The notes beneath the pieces were generated by a model. That model worked only from the letters and a program-made list of their open reading frames with translations. It was not told where the DNA came from and made no database searches. From Candidatus Coxiella mudrowiae (GTDB lineage Bacteria; Pseudomonadota; Gammaproteobacteria; Coxiellales; Coxiellaceae), in NCBI GenBank assembly GCA_001077715.1, contig CP011126.1, positions 1,426,001 through 1,490,000 on the forward strand: a DNA stretch of 64,000 nt, written 5' to 3'. The translations under genes and the position numbers were made by a program. Of this stretch, positions 52,329-62,489 are shown in pieces; the stretch's first letter is position 1, and each line of letters starts with the position of its first letter.

Positions 52329-53522
52329 TTATTCAATAATTTTCGTTACGACACCGGCTCCAACGGTACGTCCGCCTTCCCGAACCGCAAATCGTAACCC
52401 TTCATCCATCGCCACCGGCGCGATCAACTTCACTGTCACCTTCACATTGTCTCCCGGCATCACCATCTCAACATCTCCCGGCAGACTCAATACCTCCCCC
52501 GTCACATCCGTCGTGCGAAAATAAAATTGTGGCCGATACCCTTTAAAAAACGGCGTATGACGGCCTCCCTCTTCCTTCGACAATACATAAATCTCCGCCT
52601 CAAACGTCGTATGTGGTGTGATCGTCCCAGACTTCGCCAATACCTGTCCTCGCTCTACTTCTTCTCGCTTCGTCCCTCTCAACAAAATACCAACATTATC
52701 TCCCGCTTGTCCCTCATCCAATAACTTGCGGAACATCTCCACACCCGTACACGTCGTCTTCGTCGTCGCCTTGATCCCCACAATCTCAATCTCATCTCCG
52801 ACCTTCACAATCCCTCGCTCAATTCGTCCCGTCACCACCGTCCCACGACCCGATATCGAAAATACGTCCTCAATCGGCATCAAAAAGGGCTTGTCTTTCT
52901 CTCGTTGCGGCTCCTCAAAATACGCGTCCATCGTCTCTACTAACTTCAATACCGCCGGAACCCCTAATTCTCCACTGTCTCCTTCCAACGCCTTCAGCGC
53001 CGAACCCACTACAATCGGCGTCTCATCGCCCGGAAAATCATAACTCGCCAATAAATCCCTTACTTCCATCTCCACCAATTCCAACAACTCCTTGTCATCT
53101 ACCATGTCCGCTTTGTTCAAAAACACTACGATCGCCGGAACCCCTACCTGCTTCGCCAATACAATATGTTCTCGCGTCTGCGGCATCGGACCATCCGCCG
53201 CACTCACCACCAATATCGCCCCATCCATCTGGGCCGCTCCCGTGATCATGTTCTTCACATAATCCGCGTGCCCCGGGCAATCTACGTGAGCATAGTGGCG
53301 CTTGTCACTTTGATACTCCACATGCGACGTCGCTATCGTGATCCCTCGCGCACGCTCTTCCGGTGCATTGTCAATCTGATCAAAGGCACGCACTTCCCCT
53401 CCAAACTTATCCGATAACACCTTCGTCAACGCCGCCGTTAACGTCGTCTTACCATGGTCCACATGGCCTATCGTCCCTACATTTAAATGCGGCTTCTCTC
53501 TTACAAATTTTTCCTTAGACAT
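52329..53522 (-). CDS. tuf: Elongation factor Tu (copy in tRNA-tufB cluster)
   Basis: Second EF-Tu gene, 397 residues. Both the protein and the visible DNA equal the copy at 35759-36952 from start codon to stop codon. The arrangement tRNA-Tyr, tRNA-Gly, tRNA-Thr, tuf, tRNA-Trp, secE matches the tufB locus of other gammaproteobacteria. Ribosome binding site GGAGG lies upstream (minus strand, near 53531-53535). The shared G/C-ending codon usage suggests that gene conversion keeps the pair uniform. Confidence 0.98.
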   Translation of the reverse strand: MSKEKFVREKPHLNVGTIGHVDHGKTTLTAALTKVLSDKFGGEVRAFDQIDNAPEERARGITIATSHVEYQSDKRHYAHVDCPGHADYVKNMITGAAQMDGAILVVSAADGPMPQTREHIVLAKQVGVPAIVVFLNKADMVDDKELLELVEMEVRDLLASYDFPGDETPIVVGSALKALEGDSGELGVPAVLKLVETMDAYFEEPQREKDKPFLMPIEDVFSISGRGTVVTGRIERGIVKVGDEIEIVGIKATTKTTCTGVEMFRKLLDEGQAGDNVGILLRGTKREEVERGQVLAKSGTITPHTTFEAEIYVLSKEEGGRHTPFFKGYRPQFYFRTTDVTGEVLSLPGDVEMVMPGDNVKVTVKLIAPVAMDEGLRFAVREGGRTVGAGVVTKIIE

Positions 53523-53576
53523 AAAAAAATGACCTCCAAAAAAATACCTTAAAATTTAACCTAGATACTTTTAGTC

Positions 53577-53652
53577 TGGAGCCCACAACCGGACTTGAAC
53601 CGATCACCTCTTCCTTACCAAGGAAGTGCTCTACCGCCTGAGCTATGTGGGC
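53577..53652 (-). tRNA. tRNA-Thr (GGT anticodon)
   Basis: Acceptor GCCCACA/TGTGGGC, anticodon arm CTTCC-TTGGTAA-GGAAG, T arm with GGTTCAAGTCC. CCA is encoded at the 3' end (53579-53577). Its first base follows the tRNA-Gly 3' CC with no spacer. Confidence 0.95.
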
Positions 53653-53654
53653 GG

Positions 53655-53725
53655 AGCGGGTGATGGGAATCGAACCCACGCTATCAGCTTGGAAAGCTGA
53701 AGTTCTACCATTGAACTACACCCGC
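53655..53725 (-). tRNA. tRNA-Gly (TCC anticodon)
   Basis: Acceptor GCGGGTG/CACCCGC, anticodon arm TCAGC-TTTCCAA-GCTGA, T arm GTGGG-TTCGATT-CCCAT. After discriminator T the gene reads CC and then enters tRNA-Thr, so the terminal A of CCA is not encoded. The two tRNAs must be separated by precise processing. Confidence 0.94.
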
Positions 53726-53734
53726 TTACTAGAG

Positions 53735-53830
53735 AACAAAAGACTAAAGACAGAGGACAGATAATAATGTGCCTTCGCTTTTATTTTCGCGAAGCTGCAT
53801 CACTACTATCTTCTGTCTTCAGTCTTCTGA
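53735..53830. repeat. Imperfect ~95-bp inverted repeat between tRNA-Gly and tRNA-Tyr
   Basis: AGACTAAAGACAGAGGACAG on the left is largely complementary to CTTCTGTCTTCAGTCT on the right, and CTTCGC/GCGAAG pairs at the centre. The arms would place a long hairpin in the tRNA precursor. It resembles a small palindromic intergenic element, but no second copy is seen in this window. Confidence 0.55.
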
Positions 53831-53832
53831 CA

Positions 53833-53914
53833 TGGAGGGGGTAGGATTCGAACCTACGAAGGCATAGCCGTCAGATTTACAGTCTGATCCCTTTGTCCGC
53901 TCGGGAACCCCTCC
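53833..53914 (-). tRNA. tRNA-Tyr (GTA anticodon)
   Basis: Class II tRNA with acceptor GGAGGGG/CCCCTCC, anticodon arm CAGAC-TGTAAAT-CTG, a long variable arm and T arm GTAGG-TTCGAAT-CCTAC. Discriminator A is followed by TGT, so CCA is not encoded. It is the first gene of the tufB cluster. Confidence 0.94.
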
Positions 53915-54134
53915 AAACGCTCTCTTACTCATTCGAACATCCTTGCCCTAGCTCAACTATTTTCTAAATTTAAAACTAACTACTCGAGTAGCACTTATCT
54001 GAAGTTGCTAGTCGAGTAAGTTAGCTTCAGGAACCACAAATTACTTAAAAAATCAAGGGTGATATTTTACTTAAATAAAACAGCAGATGTCAACCAGCCT
54101 GATAAAGAAATTTGCCTCTGACACCTCTTGCCAA

Positions 54135-54884
54135 TTATTGCTTAGCGGTAAGCGACCAAGCAAAATAACGGATTTTTTTAATGGGGCCTTCGGTTGCTAA
54201 AGAGGCCATATAGCCTGGTGCACTAGGTATCGAACATAATGTCCACTGCCTAGCCAAGTTAGGATCCTCATCAACGGTTAGAAGTCCATCCATTTTAACA
54301 GCATCTACATTAACATTCGTGGTAAACCGATTGAGACCAAATGATAAACCTTGGCCAATAATCTTAATATAGGCTTCTTTCAGAGTCCAAATTCGAAAAA
54401 AGCCTTCTAAGTGTTGATTCTGAGGAAGCCTTCTAAAGGCTGCAATTTCATCGGGGGAAAAAAAACGTTCCGCGATATCTTCAGTGTGAATATTACTTCT
54501 TATTGATTCAATATCAACGCCTACTTCCCGATTCGTCGTAATTGCGTAAAGAGCCACTGTATGAGAGTCCGAAAGATTAAAATATAAAGAGGCGTCATTT
54601 AATAAGTAAGGTTTTCCATAGTCATCGTAACGAAATCGCAACGTACCTGGCGTGGGCAGATATAGGGCCAAAATAGCATGTAATGCTGAATGTGAAGCGA
54701 TATAATAACGTCGGTGCTGACTATTAACTAAGCGCTTTATGCGTGCTTTTTCTTCCATAGATAAATTAACTAAGCCTTTTTTAACTTCTTCATCGGGCCA
54801 ATCTAAAAACACCCGCCAGACGTGCACCTCTCCCTCTTTTAAGGAGGGTCTTGTAACAGTTTCCCAGGGATCATCTTTATTCAT
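54135..54884 (-). CDS. Sfp-type 4'-phosphopantetheinyl transferase
   Basis: Transfers phosphopantetheine from CoA to carrier-protein serines. The 249 residues carry the superfamily motifs in order: FNLSDSHT (102-109; usual FNxSHS, with Asp replacing His), GVDIE with the Mg-binding acids (122-126), RFFSPDE (140-146) and WTLKEAYIK (166-174). This is the large monomeric form, unlike the small AcpS trimer. It is intact amid pseudogenes, so it may be the enzyme that activates the fatty-acid ACP. Remnants of an acyl-adenylating enzyme with a carrier domain lie at 60.8-62.7 kb. Confidence 0.9.
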   Translation of the reverse strand: MNKDDPWETVTRPSLKEGEVHVWRVFLDWPDEEVKKGLVNLSMEEKARIKRLVNSQHRRYYIASHSALHAILALYLPTPGTLRFRYDDYGKPYLLNDASLYFNLSDSHTVALYAITTNREVGVDIESIRSNIHTEDIAERFFSPDEIAAFRRLPQNQHLEGFFRIWTLKEAYIKIIGQGLSFGLNRFTTNVNVDAVKMDGLLTVDEDPNLARQWTLCSIPSAPGYMASLATEGPIKKIRYFAWSLTAKQ

Positions 54885-54977
54885 CTAATCACTCGTTTCC
54901 TCACGAGGCCCTTGTTCGATCTGGTGGCCTACCCGGAGATTAAATAGAAAGAAAAGCTTATTGCTAACAACAAAAAT

Positions 54978-56020
54978 CTAGAAGTAATTACATAAAACAT
55001 ATTGATCCCTAAATAAATAATAAATATGTTTATTTTCTTCAAGATCTTTTTCGGTCATGATAGGCTGCTTCGACCACATAACGTGATAAGCGTAAAGTTT
55101 ATACCCTATAAAGATAATGACAAACGTAACTAAACCCCCACATACAGCGTCACATTTAAGCTATATTGGCTCGAGGCCGAATTCCAAACGGTTAGGCTTT
55201 GGCTCGGGTTGTTCGAGGAAGGTATGATAAAGGGGAAAAAGTGTAAATCCTACTGTTCCAATTTGCCCCAAGATAGCCAAGGTACTAGACCAAAAACAGA
55301 AAGTATACCAACGAAAATAATTGCCCCATAAAGAAAGAAAGAAACATGCCCAAATAAGCAAAAAACGGTCCGAAATATTTTCAGAGATAATTTTTATAAC
55401 TTCTAAGCCACGCTCCCACAGAACGAGTAACCACATTATTTAAAGGGATAGATAGTAGTATCTTTAGGGTATGAAAGTATAATTTAGAAGGTAATCAAAA
55501 GCTTGGCGATCGAGAAAGTAATTGCCAATAAGAATATACTATCACATAGTGGACTTTTCGACCTAATTCACGCAATTTCCCCTCGGTATAGCGCTGCATA
55601 TAGGCTGCTCCGTGGATTAATACCATTAACGCAGGTAGCACTATCCAATAAAAGACCAAATCCGTTGAAGAGATTAAAAGTTGAAGAGATAAAAAAACTG
55701 CCGGCCGGTATAATAATGAAGAAATCTCATTAGGATCGAAATGAAAAGGAAGTCCTAATAAATAATTATCAGAAGTCCTAATAAATAATTATCAAAAGCA
55801 ACGCCAAAGAAAAACATCGGAACAATAGAGCTAATAAAACAGTGCCCAATCCCATAGCTGACGCCAAATATGATTTGGTAATTTTCTTCGATAATCATAG
55901 GCCGGGCGACGTAAAAAAAGGCCCTAAAACGATAAATAAAAAAATAAAATAATCGGAAAATGAGGTACTGTACCGGCCAAACCAAAAATAAACCGCCTCC
56001 CGCAAATAGAATCCACGTTA
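54978..56020 (-). pseudogene. cydB: Cytochrome bd oxidase subunit II, disrupted
   Basis: Subunit II of the bd-type quinol oxidase of the inner membrane. The remnant begins inside TM3 (TWILFAGGGLFLVWP), then in shifted frames WRQLWDWALF, SSIVPMFFFGVAFDNYLLGL and PFHFDPNEISSL, further helices, GFTLFP near 55200, and YHVMWSKQPIMTEKDLEENK at the end. The first 60-70 residues are gone and the 5' edge joins cydA directly. A 23-bp tandem duplication (55749-55794) and several stops break the rest. Confidence 0.82.
55749..55794. repeat. 23-bp tandem duplication in cydB remnant
   Basis: GAAGTCCTAATAAATAATTATCA occurs twice without a gap; 23 bp shifts the frame. Confidence 0.92.
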
Positions 56021-57395
56021 ATCCATCCAAACTCAGCAGCCAAAAAAGGCAATGGAATCGCACAAAGAATCAAGCGTAAAAATAATCAATGTTGAGTAAG
56101 CGTATTTCGATACGCTCTAAATTACCTAAAAAATCAGAAACAAAGTCATTAATACCCAAAATCCAAACATAAATCGAAATTCCCAAAAGGCAATTGCAAC
56201 GTTGGGAATAGGGTCTCTGGTTGCTGCTTCAATTTGTCTGGGCGTCGCTTTCACGACAGTTAAGTTATAGTGTTCTAACAAAAATCCAAAACCTAAATCT
56301 TTACTGTAACGATCATAAATAGTCCGATCTTTAGCAATTGCTTTTCACACTATTAATTTTTCCGTAGTACCAAAAGCGAATTTTCCATTTTCAATTCGCT
56401 GTTTGTATCCTCCCATCAATTCTATGGCACCTGGAACAACGGTATTTAGAGAGTGTGTAGCAATAAGACTTAACTAACGCATAACGCATAACGCATAACG
56501 CATAACGCATAACGCATAACGCATAAGGAATAGGGATAACAAAATGTTTTTTTCTTCTTTCTGATTGGGGAAAGCGATCAGATACAATGCTGCTGGTGGC
56601 TTTTGGCTTTTCCCACTGTGCTTCGATAGCAGCCATTTTTCGGGCTCATATTTAACGACTTGTAACCCATTCTGATCGCCATAAAAGGCGACTGATAAAA
56701 CACAAATAAAGGCCACCCCCCAACTGTAAAAGAACGTTTCGCAAATTCGACATCTTGTTCTCGTAACAAATAGAAAGCTCTAATTTCGATAATAAAAATA
56801 GAGCCCGTTAAAAATCCAACAAAAGCAATATGCGAAATTCGAATTTGCGCTAATGAATTCAAATAAATGGCTAAAATACTATACAATTCCAAGCTCATGT
56901 TTAAACTCATGTTTTAATAATTAAAAGTAGGTGCGATCGGTTTCTACATCCAACTATTAGCAGAAAAGATATTAACAATCGAAAGGCTCGCTCCTAAGGC
57001 CATTAAAAAAGTGATCCCAAGATGGGCTTTTCCCCCAACTTTATTCCAACTAAAAAAGAACAACCCAAACATTGTAGCCTCTATCATAAAAGCGGTAATA
57101 TAATACCCTCAATTACGAATACCGGGGCAAAACTGCCTCCAATCATTCGCAAGAAATAGGCCAAATTTTGACCAAACTCGAACTCAAGTATGATGCCTGT
57201 GAGCACTCTCATGGCAAAGTTAATCGCTAATAACTTTACCCGGATGAGTCATATTTTTGTAATAATATTCCCTGTTTTTACATACACTGCTTCCATGACA
57301 AACAAATAGAATCTAACTTAAGCCTGGGGTTAAGGGAACAAAAAGAAAATGAAAAAGTGCAGTAACTGTAAATTGCAGTCTCGAAAGATCAACTA
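56015..57395 (-). pseudogene. cydA: Cytochrome bd oxidase subunit I, disrupted and fused to cydB
   Basis: Subunit I, the heme-bearing quinol oxidase subunit. In order: [22 protein letters not shown] with the heme-ligand His, YVKTGN-like and EFEFGQN-like segments, MIEATMFGLFFFSWNKVGGKAH, FVGFLTGSIFII, MAAIEAQWEKP, IPYALC, GYKQRIENGKFAF and AIPLPFLAAEFGWI. After the last motif the sequence jumps into cydB, so the final helix of CydA and the start of CydB were deleted together. Many stops plus a 7-bp repeat expansion at the PYAL motif confirm inactivation. Confidence 0.9.
56478..56526. repeat. 7-bp unit in seven tandem copies within cydA
   Basis: CGCATAA occurs seven times in a row. On the minus strand the unit corresponds to the codons of the conserved PYALG motif of CydA (TATGCGT-like), so the array grew out of that motif. 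The array is 49 bp, not a multiple of three. Confidence 0.95.
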
Positions 57396-57498
57396 GCGCG
57401 TTTGAAGGAAACACATTGGACATCCTTATTCAAAAACGAGCAGAAAGAACCTTATCTAAACTCAACAGAGCCTAGAATACCTGACAAGCCTATTCAAA

Positions 57499-57527
57499 TT
57501 GCACGGGAATAATGATTTCTATATAAT
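57499..57527 (+). promoter_or_regulatory. Sigma-70 promoter for the Bax-inhibitor gene
   Basis: TTGCAC (57499-57504), a 17-bp spacer and TATAAT (57522-57527) lie 48 bp before the ATG at 57575. Spacing is optimal and the -10 is perfect. Confidence 0.8.
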
Positions 57528-57574
57528 CTCGACAATCTTTTTTTCTCAACAATCTTTTCCAAACGAGGTATTCT

Positions 57575-58297
57575 ATGCGAAACTCAATGAATACTTATCA
57601 CCAAAGCCAAAGGCGCATTCAAAGCGGTTCCGTTGCTCGGTTTATGAGTAAGGTTTACCTGTGGATGGTGTTAGGGCTAGCTCTTTCAGCCAGTGTGGCT
57701 TATTACTTGTTCTCACATGGCGAAGTATTTAACAAAGTAATTCATACGCCGGCATTATTTTTGGGTTTAATTATCGCCCAATTTGCAGCGGTTATCGGAC
57801 TCACCTCGATGAATCAACGACTTACGGCTACAATAGCCACATTGATTTATATCTTCTACACCGTTTTAACCGGAATTACCTTAAGCGTCATTTTATTTAC
57901 TTACACAAAACAAAATATTTTTGACACTTTCGCCGTTACAAGTGTGGCATTTTTAGGTTTGAGTGTATTCGGCTATACTACAAAACGAGACTTGGGCCCT
58001 ATCGGAACTTTTTGTATCATGGGCCTATTTGGGATCATTGGTATTATCTTACTTGCCTTTTTAATCCCCAGCCTACATTCAAATACCATGCAGCTCACCA
58101 TCGCAGCCATTGGTGTTATTATTTTTTCGGGTCTTACTGCTTACGACACTCAACGGATTGAATTCGCCTACTTTCAAACTGGTGGCGCTTTCACAGAAAG
58201 CCAACAACGAAAAGCTGCCATTAATGGCGCTCTTATGTTGTATTTGGATTTCATCAACCTATTCTTAAGCTTACTGCGATTATTTTCACGCCGGTAA
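57575..58297 (+). CDS. Bax inhibitor-1/YccA-type membrane protein
   Basis: A 240-residue inner-membrane protein of the BI-1 (TMBIM, YbhL/YccA) family. Seven hydrophobic segments are visible. The family tail GLTAYDTQRIEFAY and LMLYLDFINLFLSLLRLF is intact, including the acidic residues thought to form the pH-sensitive calcium-leak site. YccA-type members modulate FtsH; others conduct calcium; which applies here is unknown. GAGG precedes the ATG and a good promoter lies upstream. It is flanked by pseudogenes and probably transcribed alone. Confidence 0.92.
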   Translation: MRNSMNTYHQSQRRIQSGSVARFMSKVYLWMVLGLALSASVAYYLFSHGEVFNKVIHTPALFLGLIIAQFAAVIGLTSMNQRLTATIATLIYIFYTVLTGITLSVILFTYTKQNIFDTFAVTSVAFLGLSVFGYTTKRDLGPIGTFCIMGLFGIIGIILLAFLIPSLHSNTMQLTIAAIGVIIFSGLTAYDTQRIEFAYFQTGGAFTESQQRKAAINGALMLYLDFINLFLSLLRLFSRR

Positions 58298-58349
58298 GTC
58301 TTTAAAATCGCTTACCGCACTAACGTAAGAAAAAAATCCCTACCTTCTA

Positions 58350-58380
58350 TTTCCCTCTCCTATTGCAAAGGAGAGGGAAA
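58350..58380. terminator. Hairpin after the Bax-inhibitor gene
   Basis: TTTCCCTCTCC-TATTGCAAA-GGAGAGGGAAA forms an 11-bp perfect stem 53 bp after the stop. Only TTAAAG follows, so the U tract is poor. A similar CCCTCTCC motif occurs after rplA, hinting at a dispersed element. Confidence 0.6.
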
Positions 58381-58515
58381 TTAAAGCATATTATATCCTT
58401 TTTTAATCAGCATATATTCTGCTTCGATGTTTCGCCTGGAACAAGCAAAAATTGCCTGAGCGGCCCTACTACTAAGGTAGAATACCGCTACACATCGGAT
58501 TGATGATCGGAATTT

Positions 58516-59135
58516 CTACCTTAATTTTGGTATCAAGTCAGGATAAACTTCCATAGGATTTTCGATGCCGCTTTGACGTAATAAATTATTTAAACTTTTT
58601 AGGTAATTCTCGTAGCCTTCAGGAAGACTATCTTCCTTAACTTTCATTCATTACAGTAACTTTGTCCTGAGGATTTAATAATAGATATTTTAAGAAAAAG
58701 TCTTGTGTTGCCTTTAATTTCCGTAACAGAAATAAATATTTCATACCAAAGATCAATAATTAAGCAGTCCTCATTCTAGGTGGTTAAATTGGCTAATCTT
58801 AATTTAGGATCAATTTAGGATCACGATTGATTATAACATAACTATGACCATCAAATTCCTTCCCCATTTTTATAACACGCTCTATGAGAAAAGGTATTTT
58901 TTTCTCAATCAACTTTAATACTAAAAGCGCTGACATAGAAACGCAATCAAATAACTTATTTTTTGTATTTAATAAACCCTGCAAAATTGCCTCATGTTCA
59001 AAAAATTTTATATCTGTACTTCTAATCCCCTTCTTTAAACTTTCGTCTTTGGTTAATAAATGTAGCAGGGGAAGGAAATGGACTCAAAGATCAAATGAGA
59101 TTGCTTTTCTTAAATAGTTTTATCCATTCGGTAAG
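58516..59135 (-). pseudogene. Papain-fold cysteine-protease-like protein, disrupted
   Basis: Repaired reading on the minus strand gives about 200 residues: LLTKDESLKKGIRSTDIKFFEHE, LFDCVSMSALLVLKLIEKK, GHSYVIINRDPKL, RLANLTT, NEDCLIIDLWYE, and a tail ending PEGYENYLKSLNNLLRQSG and PMEVYPDLIPKLR. The order Cys near the start of a helix, then GHSYVIINRD, then a late IIDLW Asp matches the Cys-His-Asp layout of papain-like (Tox-PL/YopT style) proteins. It is broken by an 11-bp tandem duplication at 58801-58822, a TAG in place of an expected Trp, and a shift near 58645. Family assignment is inference. Confidence 0.5.
58801..58822. repeat. 11-bp tandem duplication in the papain-like pseudogene
   Basis: AATTTAGGATC occurs twice. 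Removing one copy joins VIINRDPKL to RLANLTT in one frame. Confidence 0.9.
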
Positions 59136-60043
59136 CAAGTTCGAAAAGCTCTCTTTCTTCTCGATTTTAAAAAAAGCATATTTATATACCGAGATTGAAG
59201 CAGGATAGCAAATCTCCTTTAGAAATAATGAATAAAAATAGTAAGCATAGCCGTCATCATTATAGGCGTTAGCAAATTAATTTTCTCTTTCGTAAAGGTA
59301 AAGATTTCCAGAAAAAAACATACTAAAAAAACAACGAAAAAAATCCAGTATTGTGCAACTATTGCTTTTACACCATTTATTTTTTTAGTAAAGGCATTAT
59401 AATGACGCAGATATTCTTGTTTTTCTTTCCCAAAATTACTAATTCTTTGATCCATTATAGGAATAAAAAGTTCCTTACTAACATACTATCCTTAATTAAT
59501 TTAATGTTAAGAGACTGAAATGCTTCCCAACATGGTCTTTTATATTTTCCGAATTGAATTTCAGTAAAAAATTTTTGTTCCAACATATCTTTTTGACTCC
59601 GCGCATGAGTAATCTTAATTGCCAAATTTCCCTTCCATTGATTCTAGCTAATGCGATAAAAATATTTAGGAAACAACTTAGTAAAAAGAAACAACTTAGT
59701 AAAAATTTAGACTTAAAGATCAATATCTTAATGTCTTTCGCAGAATGTTTGGTGCTACAACCCAAGAAATCAGCAAATTACAGGTACCCCCAAATCCACG
59801 ACCCCTAATAAACTTCAACAAGCGCCAAAAGGATTGTGAATTATGAGAAAACAAACAGAATCTTTTGGAATTTTTTATTTAAATCATATTCTTACTGCAA
59901 GTTGTCTGGACTAAGAAATACGGTATAAAATCCTCTCTCAGTTAATATAAATTTAATAGGACCGTGGCTACTTTAAGCCCGCTCGGATGCCCACTTAAAT
60001 CTCCAGAAGTTGATTTTAATTTAACTCTATACAGGTGTATCGT
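59136..60043. other. Decayed stretch with membrane-protein fragments
   Basis: No intact gene. Minus-strand open pieces at 59219-59455 (two hydrophobic segments, WIFFVVFLVCFFLEIF and IMMTAMLTIFIHYF) and 59496-59765 (FLLSCFFLLSCFLNIFIAL) could be remnants of small membrane proteins. An 18-bp tandem duplication lies at 59670-59705. No family was recognised. Confidence 0.45.
59670..59705. repeat. 18-bp tandem duplication
   Basis: GAAACAACTTAGTAAAAA occurs twice without a gap. Confidence 0.9.
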
Positions 60044-60823
60044 ATGTCCAAAACTGATACCCACGAACTATATGCTTCACAAGATTTTTTAATCAAAAAA
60101 GAATTTTTAATTTTTCAAGAAAAATTTATTCGTCATAAAGAAAGAAGAGATTAAGAACTTTTCTTAGAAAATTTTGTAATCTTCTAAATAATCAAGAAAT
60201 GTCTATATCAAATTTTAAACCAATCTTGATAAGAATGGAAAAAAATTTCTATAGTAAGGAATCTCAAAATTCAATAAAAAAACTTATTAACTCTACCTAT
60301 TCGAGCCAGTTATTTAAATTAAAACAACGGAATTATTAAAAATTAATATATCTGTCAACTATTCTCAGAAAATGCAAAGTTTATTACAGCTCCTTTTCGT
60401 GAACGTGCAACTTGAGATCTCTTTATATTGAATGCACAATCTAGTCTAGAATTAAAAAATGGCTGGAATCAATTTTTCGACTTGCAGAATAACATTGGCA
60501 GATTATCTATCTGATAGAAAATTAAAAAAGAGTTATTTCGCTGCCATTAGAAGAAAGAGCTCTTCAGAAAATAGAAATCGATCTTGTTGATTAATAAGTG
60601 GAAGTATTTCTCCTTTACATGAATTTCTATATAATAATTTCAGGGATCACCGCACTTCTCTATGAAAATAGAGATATCCTTAAAACTCTCAGTGAGTAAT
60701 TTAAAGCGTTTCATGATTATCATTCTCTAATTGAGACTATCTAATTTTTCCAGTTTGATTTATATTTTGATTTCTTAGTTGTACTTTTAAAGCCTCAATG
60801 GCAAGGCTTACTTACAGCAGAAA
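60044..60823 (+). other. Decayed stretch with short coding remnants
   Basis: A 36-codon piece from ATG 60044 (MSKTDTHELYASQDFLIKK) and a later piece near 60197-60340 (ISNFKPILIRMEKNFYSKE) suggest one former gene on the plus strand, broken by many stops. No family was recognised. Sequence up to 60823 shows nothing else supportable. Confidence 0.4.
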
Positions 60824-62400
60824 ATGAACGATATTTTTTGCTCTATCGAAAAGCAAGGAAACACCCGTCCCACCCGTCGCATTCTTTCCTCTCCTCGTGG
60901 AAAAGACTCGCTTACCTACAAGGAATTCCTCCAACTCACACGAAAAGGAGGAGAGCGATTGCGCGATACCGGGATTCCACCCGAAGATCGGGTGGCATTT
61001 TTTTGCCACCAGTCAACCACAATTAATTGTTACCTTTTTGGATACACAATATCTTTTCCGCAACTGCTGTTTTTCTAGATCCTTCATGAGATAATCATTT
61101 TCTTATTGAATATCTGAAACTTTTTGATCTGAAAACAGTCATTGCCACGAATGAAACAATACAAAAATATACACTTTCTACCACGACACCATTATTTCGA
61201 CTTGCTACATAATCTTAAAAAATTAAATTTTGCAGAACGCAGATCTCCTACCTTTTCTGATAATGCTCATGAGGTGGCCTACATATTTATTTTCTGGAAC
61301 GTCCAGCATTAGAGCTTAAGGTTGTGGAGTAATGATCTCCGACGAAGTGCTAATCACTAGATCGCTAGTGGTTGGCACAGCGTAAATATTGCCGACTTGG
61401 GGTCTTCAGACTTGGTCACTCTGTTTTTGTCCTTCTACCATGTATTTCCTTTGTACAAGGGATTTTGGAAGCCTTGTTAGCTGTTTATCCTGTGATTGTG
61501 TTTCCAGTAACAAGCCCCATGGAGTTATTTCAAATTTTTAGAGAAGAAAAATCGACCATGATAATGATAGTTTTGCAAATTTTAAATTTATTTTATCAAC
61601 GCATAAACAATGAGTTTTCTAAAAAGAATCGCTTAACTTGAAAATGGATTTATTTTATTAGCTCTACTAGAAAAGATATTTAAAATATAGTAGGAATTAA
61701 TATTAATAAATAGTAGTTATTCAGTAGTTATTCAAAAAAATTTGTGATCCATTCGGCAACCGCTTAAATAGTATCATCACAGGCAGTGCAAAAATGAATC
61801 CCGAAGTTCTACAGGACTTAGCGGCTTTTAGCTTTAGCATTAGAGAAGGATACGGCTTCACCGAAACTTTCGGAGCTATTTCCGTTAACCCAATTAAAAA
61901 TCTACATCTAGGTTTAGTAGGAAAACTTAAAAAATATCACAGTTAATATCAATAAACCCAATCGCCAAGGAGAAGAAGAAATTCTTATTCGATGTATTAA
62001 AAGACGGGTATTTAAATACAGGAAACCTAGTTCATTTTAATAAGCAGGACTACCTAACCATCTCACTGGGAGAAAGAAAAATGTAATTGTAACCTCATCA
62101 GGCAAAAAAGCATTGCCAGAGCAAATAGAATTATTATATTCGGGAATTCCTTGAGTCATTGAGCTTGATATTGTCTGTGTACCTCGCGGAGACGAAAAAT
62201 CGAATGAGATCTATGTAGGGGTAGTCCGTGAAGATGAAGCAATTAAAAACGGTTACTTACATGACAATGTCCAAAACGAAATTAAAAAAACAATTTACGT
62301 AAAAGGTATGCAATATCCAACTCACTAACGTATTCAAAATATTCGCTTTCTAAAAAGTTACCAAAAACAGAGTCTTTAAATATAAAATATCTTTTATTAA
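60824..62400 (+). pseudogene. AMP-dependent acyl-CoA/acyl-ACP synthetase, disrupted
   Basis: Core motifs of the ANL adenylating superfamily occur in order across many frame breaks: SLTYKEFLQLTRKGGERLRD, AYIFISGTSS (A3, P-loop-like), SIREGYGFTETFGAISVNP (A5), GRKKNVIVTSSGKKALPEQIE (A8/A10 region, with the acyl-binding Lys turn) and PRGDEKSNEIYVGVV. ATG 60824 opens a good N-terminus (MNDIFCSIEKQGNTRP). Stops and frameshifts are frequent, so no enzyme is made. The presence of a carrier domain directly downstream suggests that it loaded an acyl chain onto that carrier rather than CoA. Confidence 0.8.
61712..61733. repeat. 11-bp tandem duplication in the synthetase remnant
   Basis: AGTAGTTATTC occurs twice without a gap. 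Confidence 0.88.
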
Positions 62401-62489
62401 GAGATATTCTCTTTCACCCAGAAAACTATTAAACTGAATATTTTTTTAAAAAACCTCTCCCTGTAATTAGGAACACCTATTTCTAAAAA

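Noticed and set aside
56478-56526. Possible CRISPR, origin iterons or transposon end
   Set aside because: The 7-bp unit is tandem without spacers and lies inside recognisable cydA sequence.
61372-61641. 89-codon open frame as an independent gene
   Set aside because: It lies inside the decayed acyl-synthetase and reads as one of its shifted pieces (LEALLAVYPVIVFPVTSPMELF).
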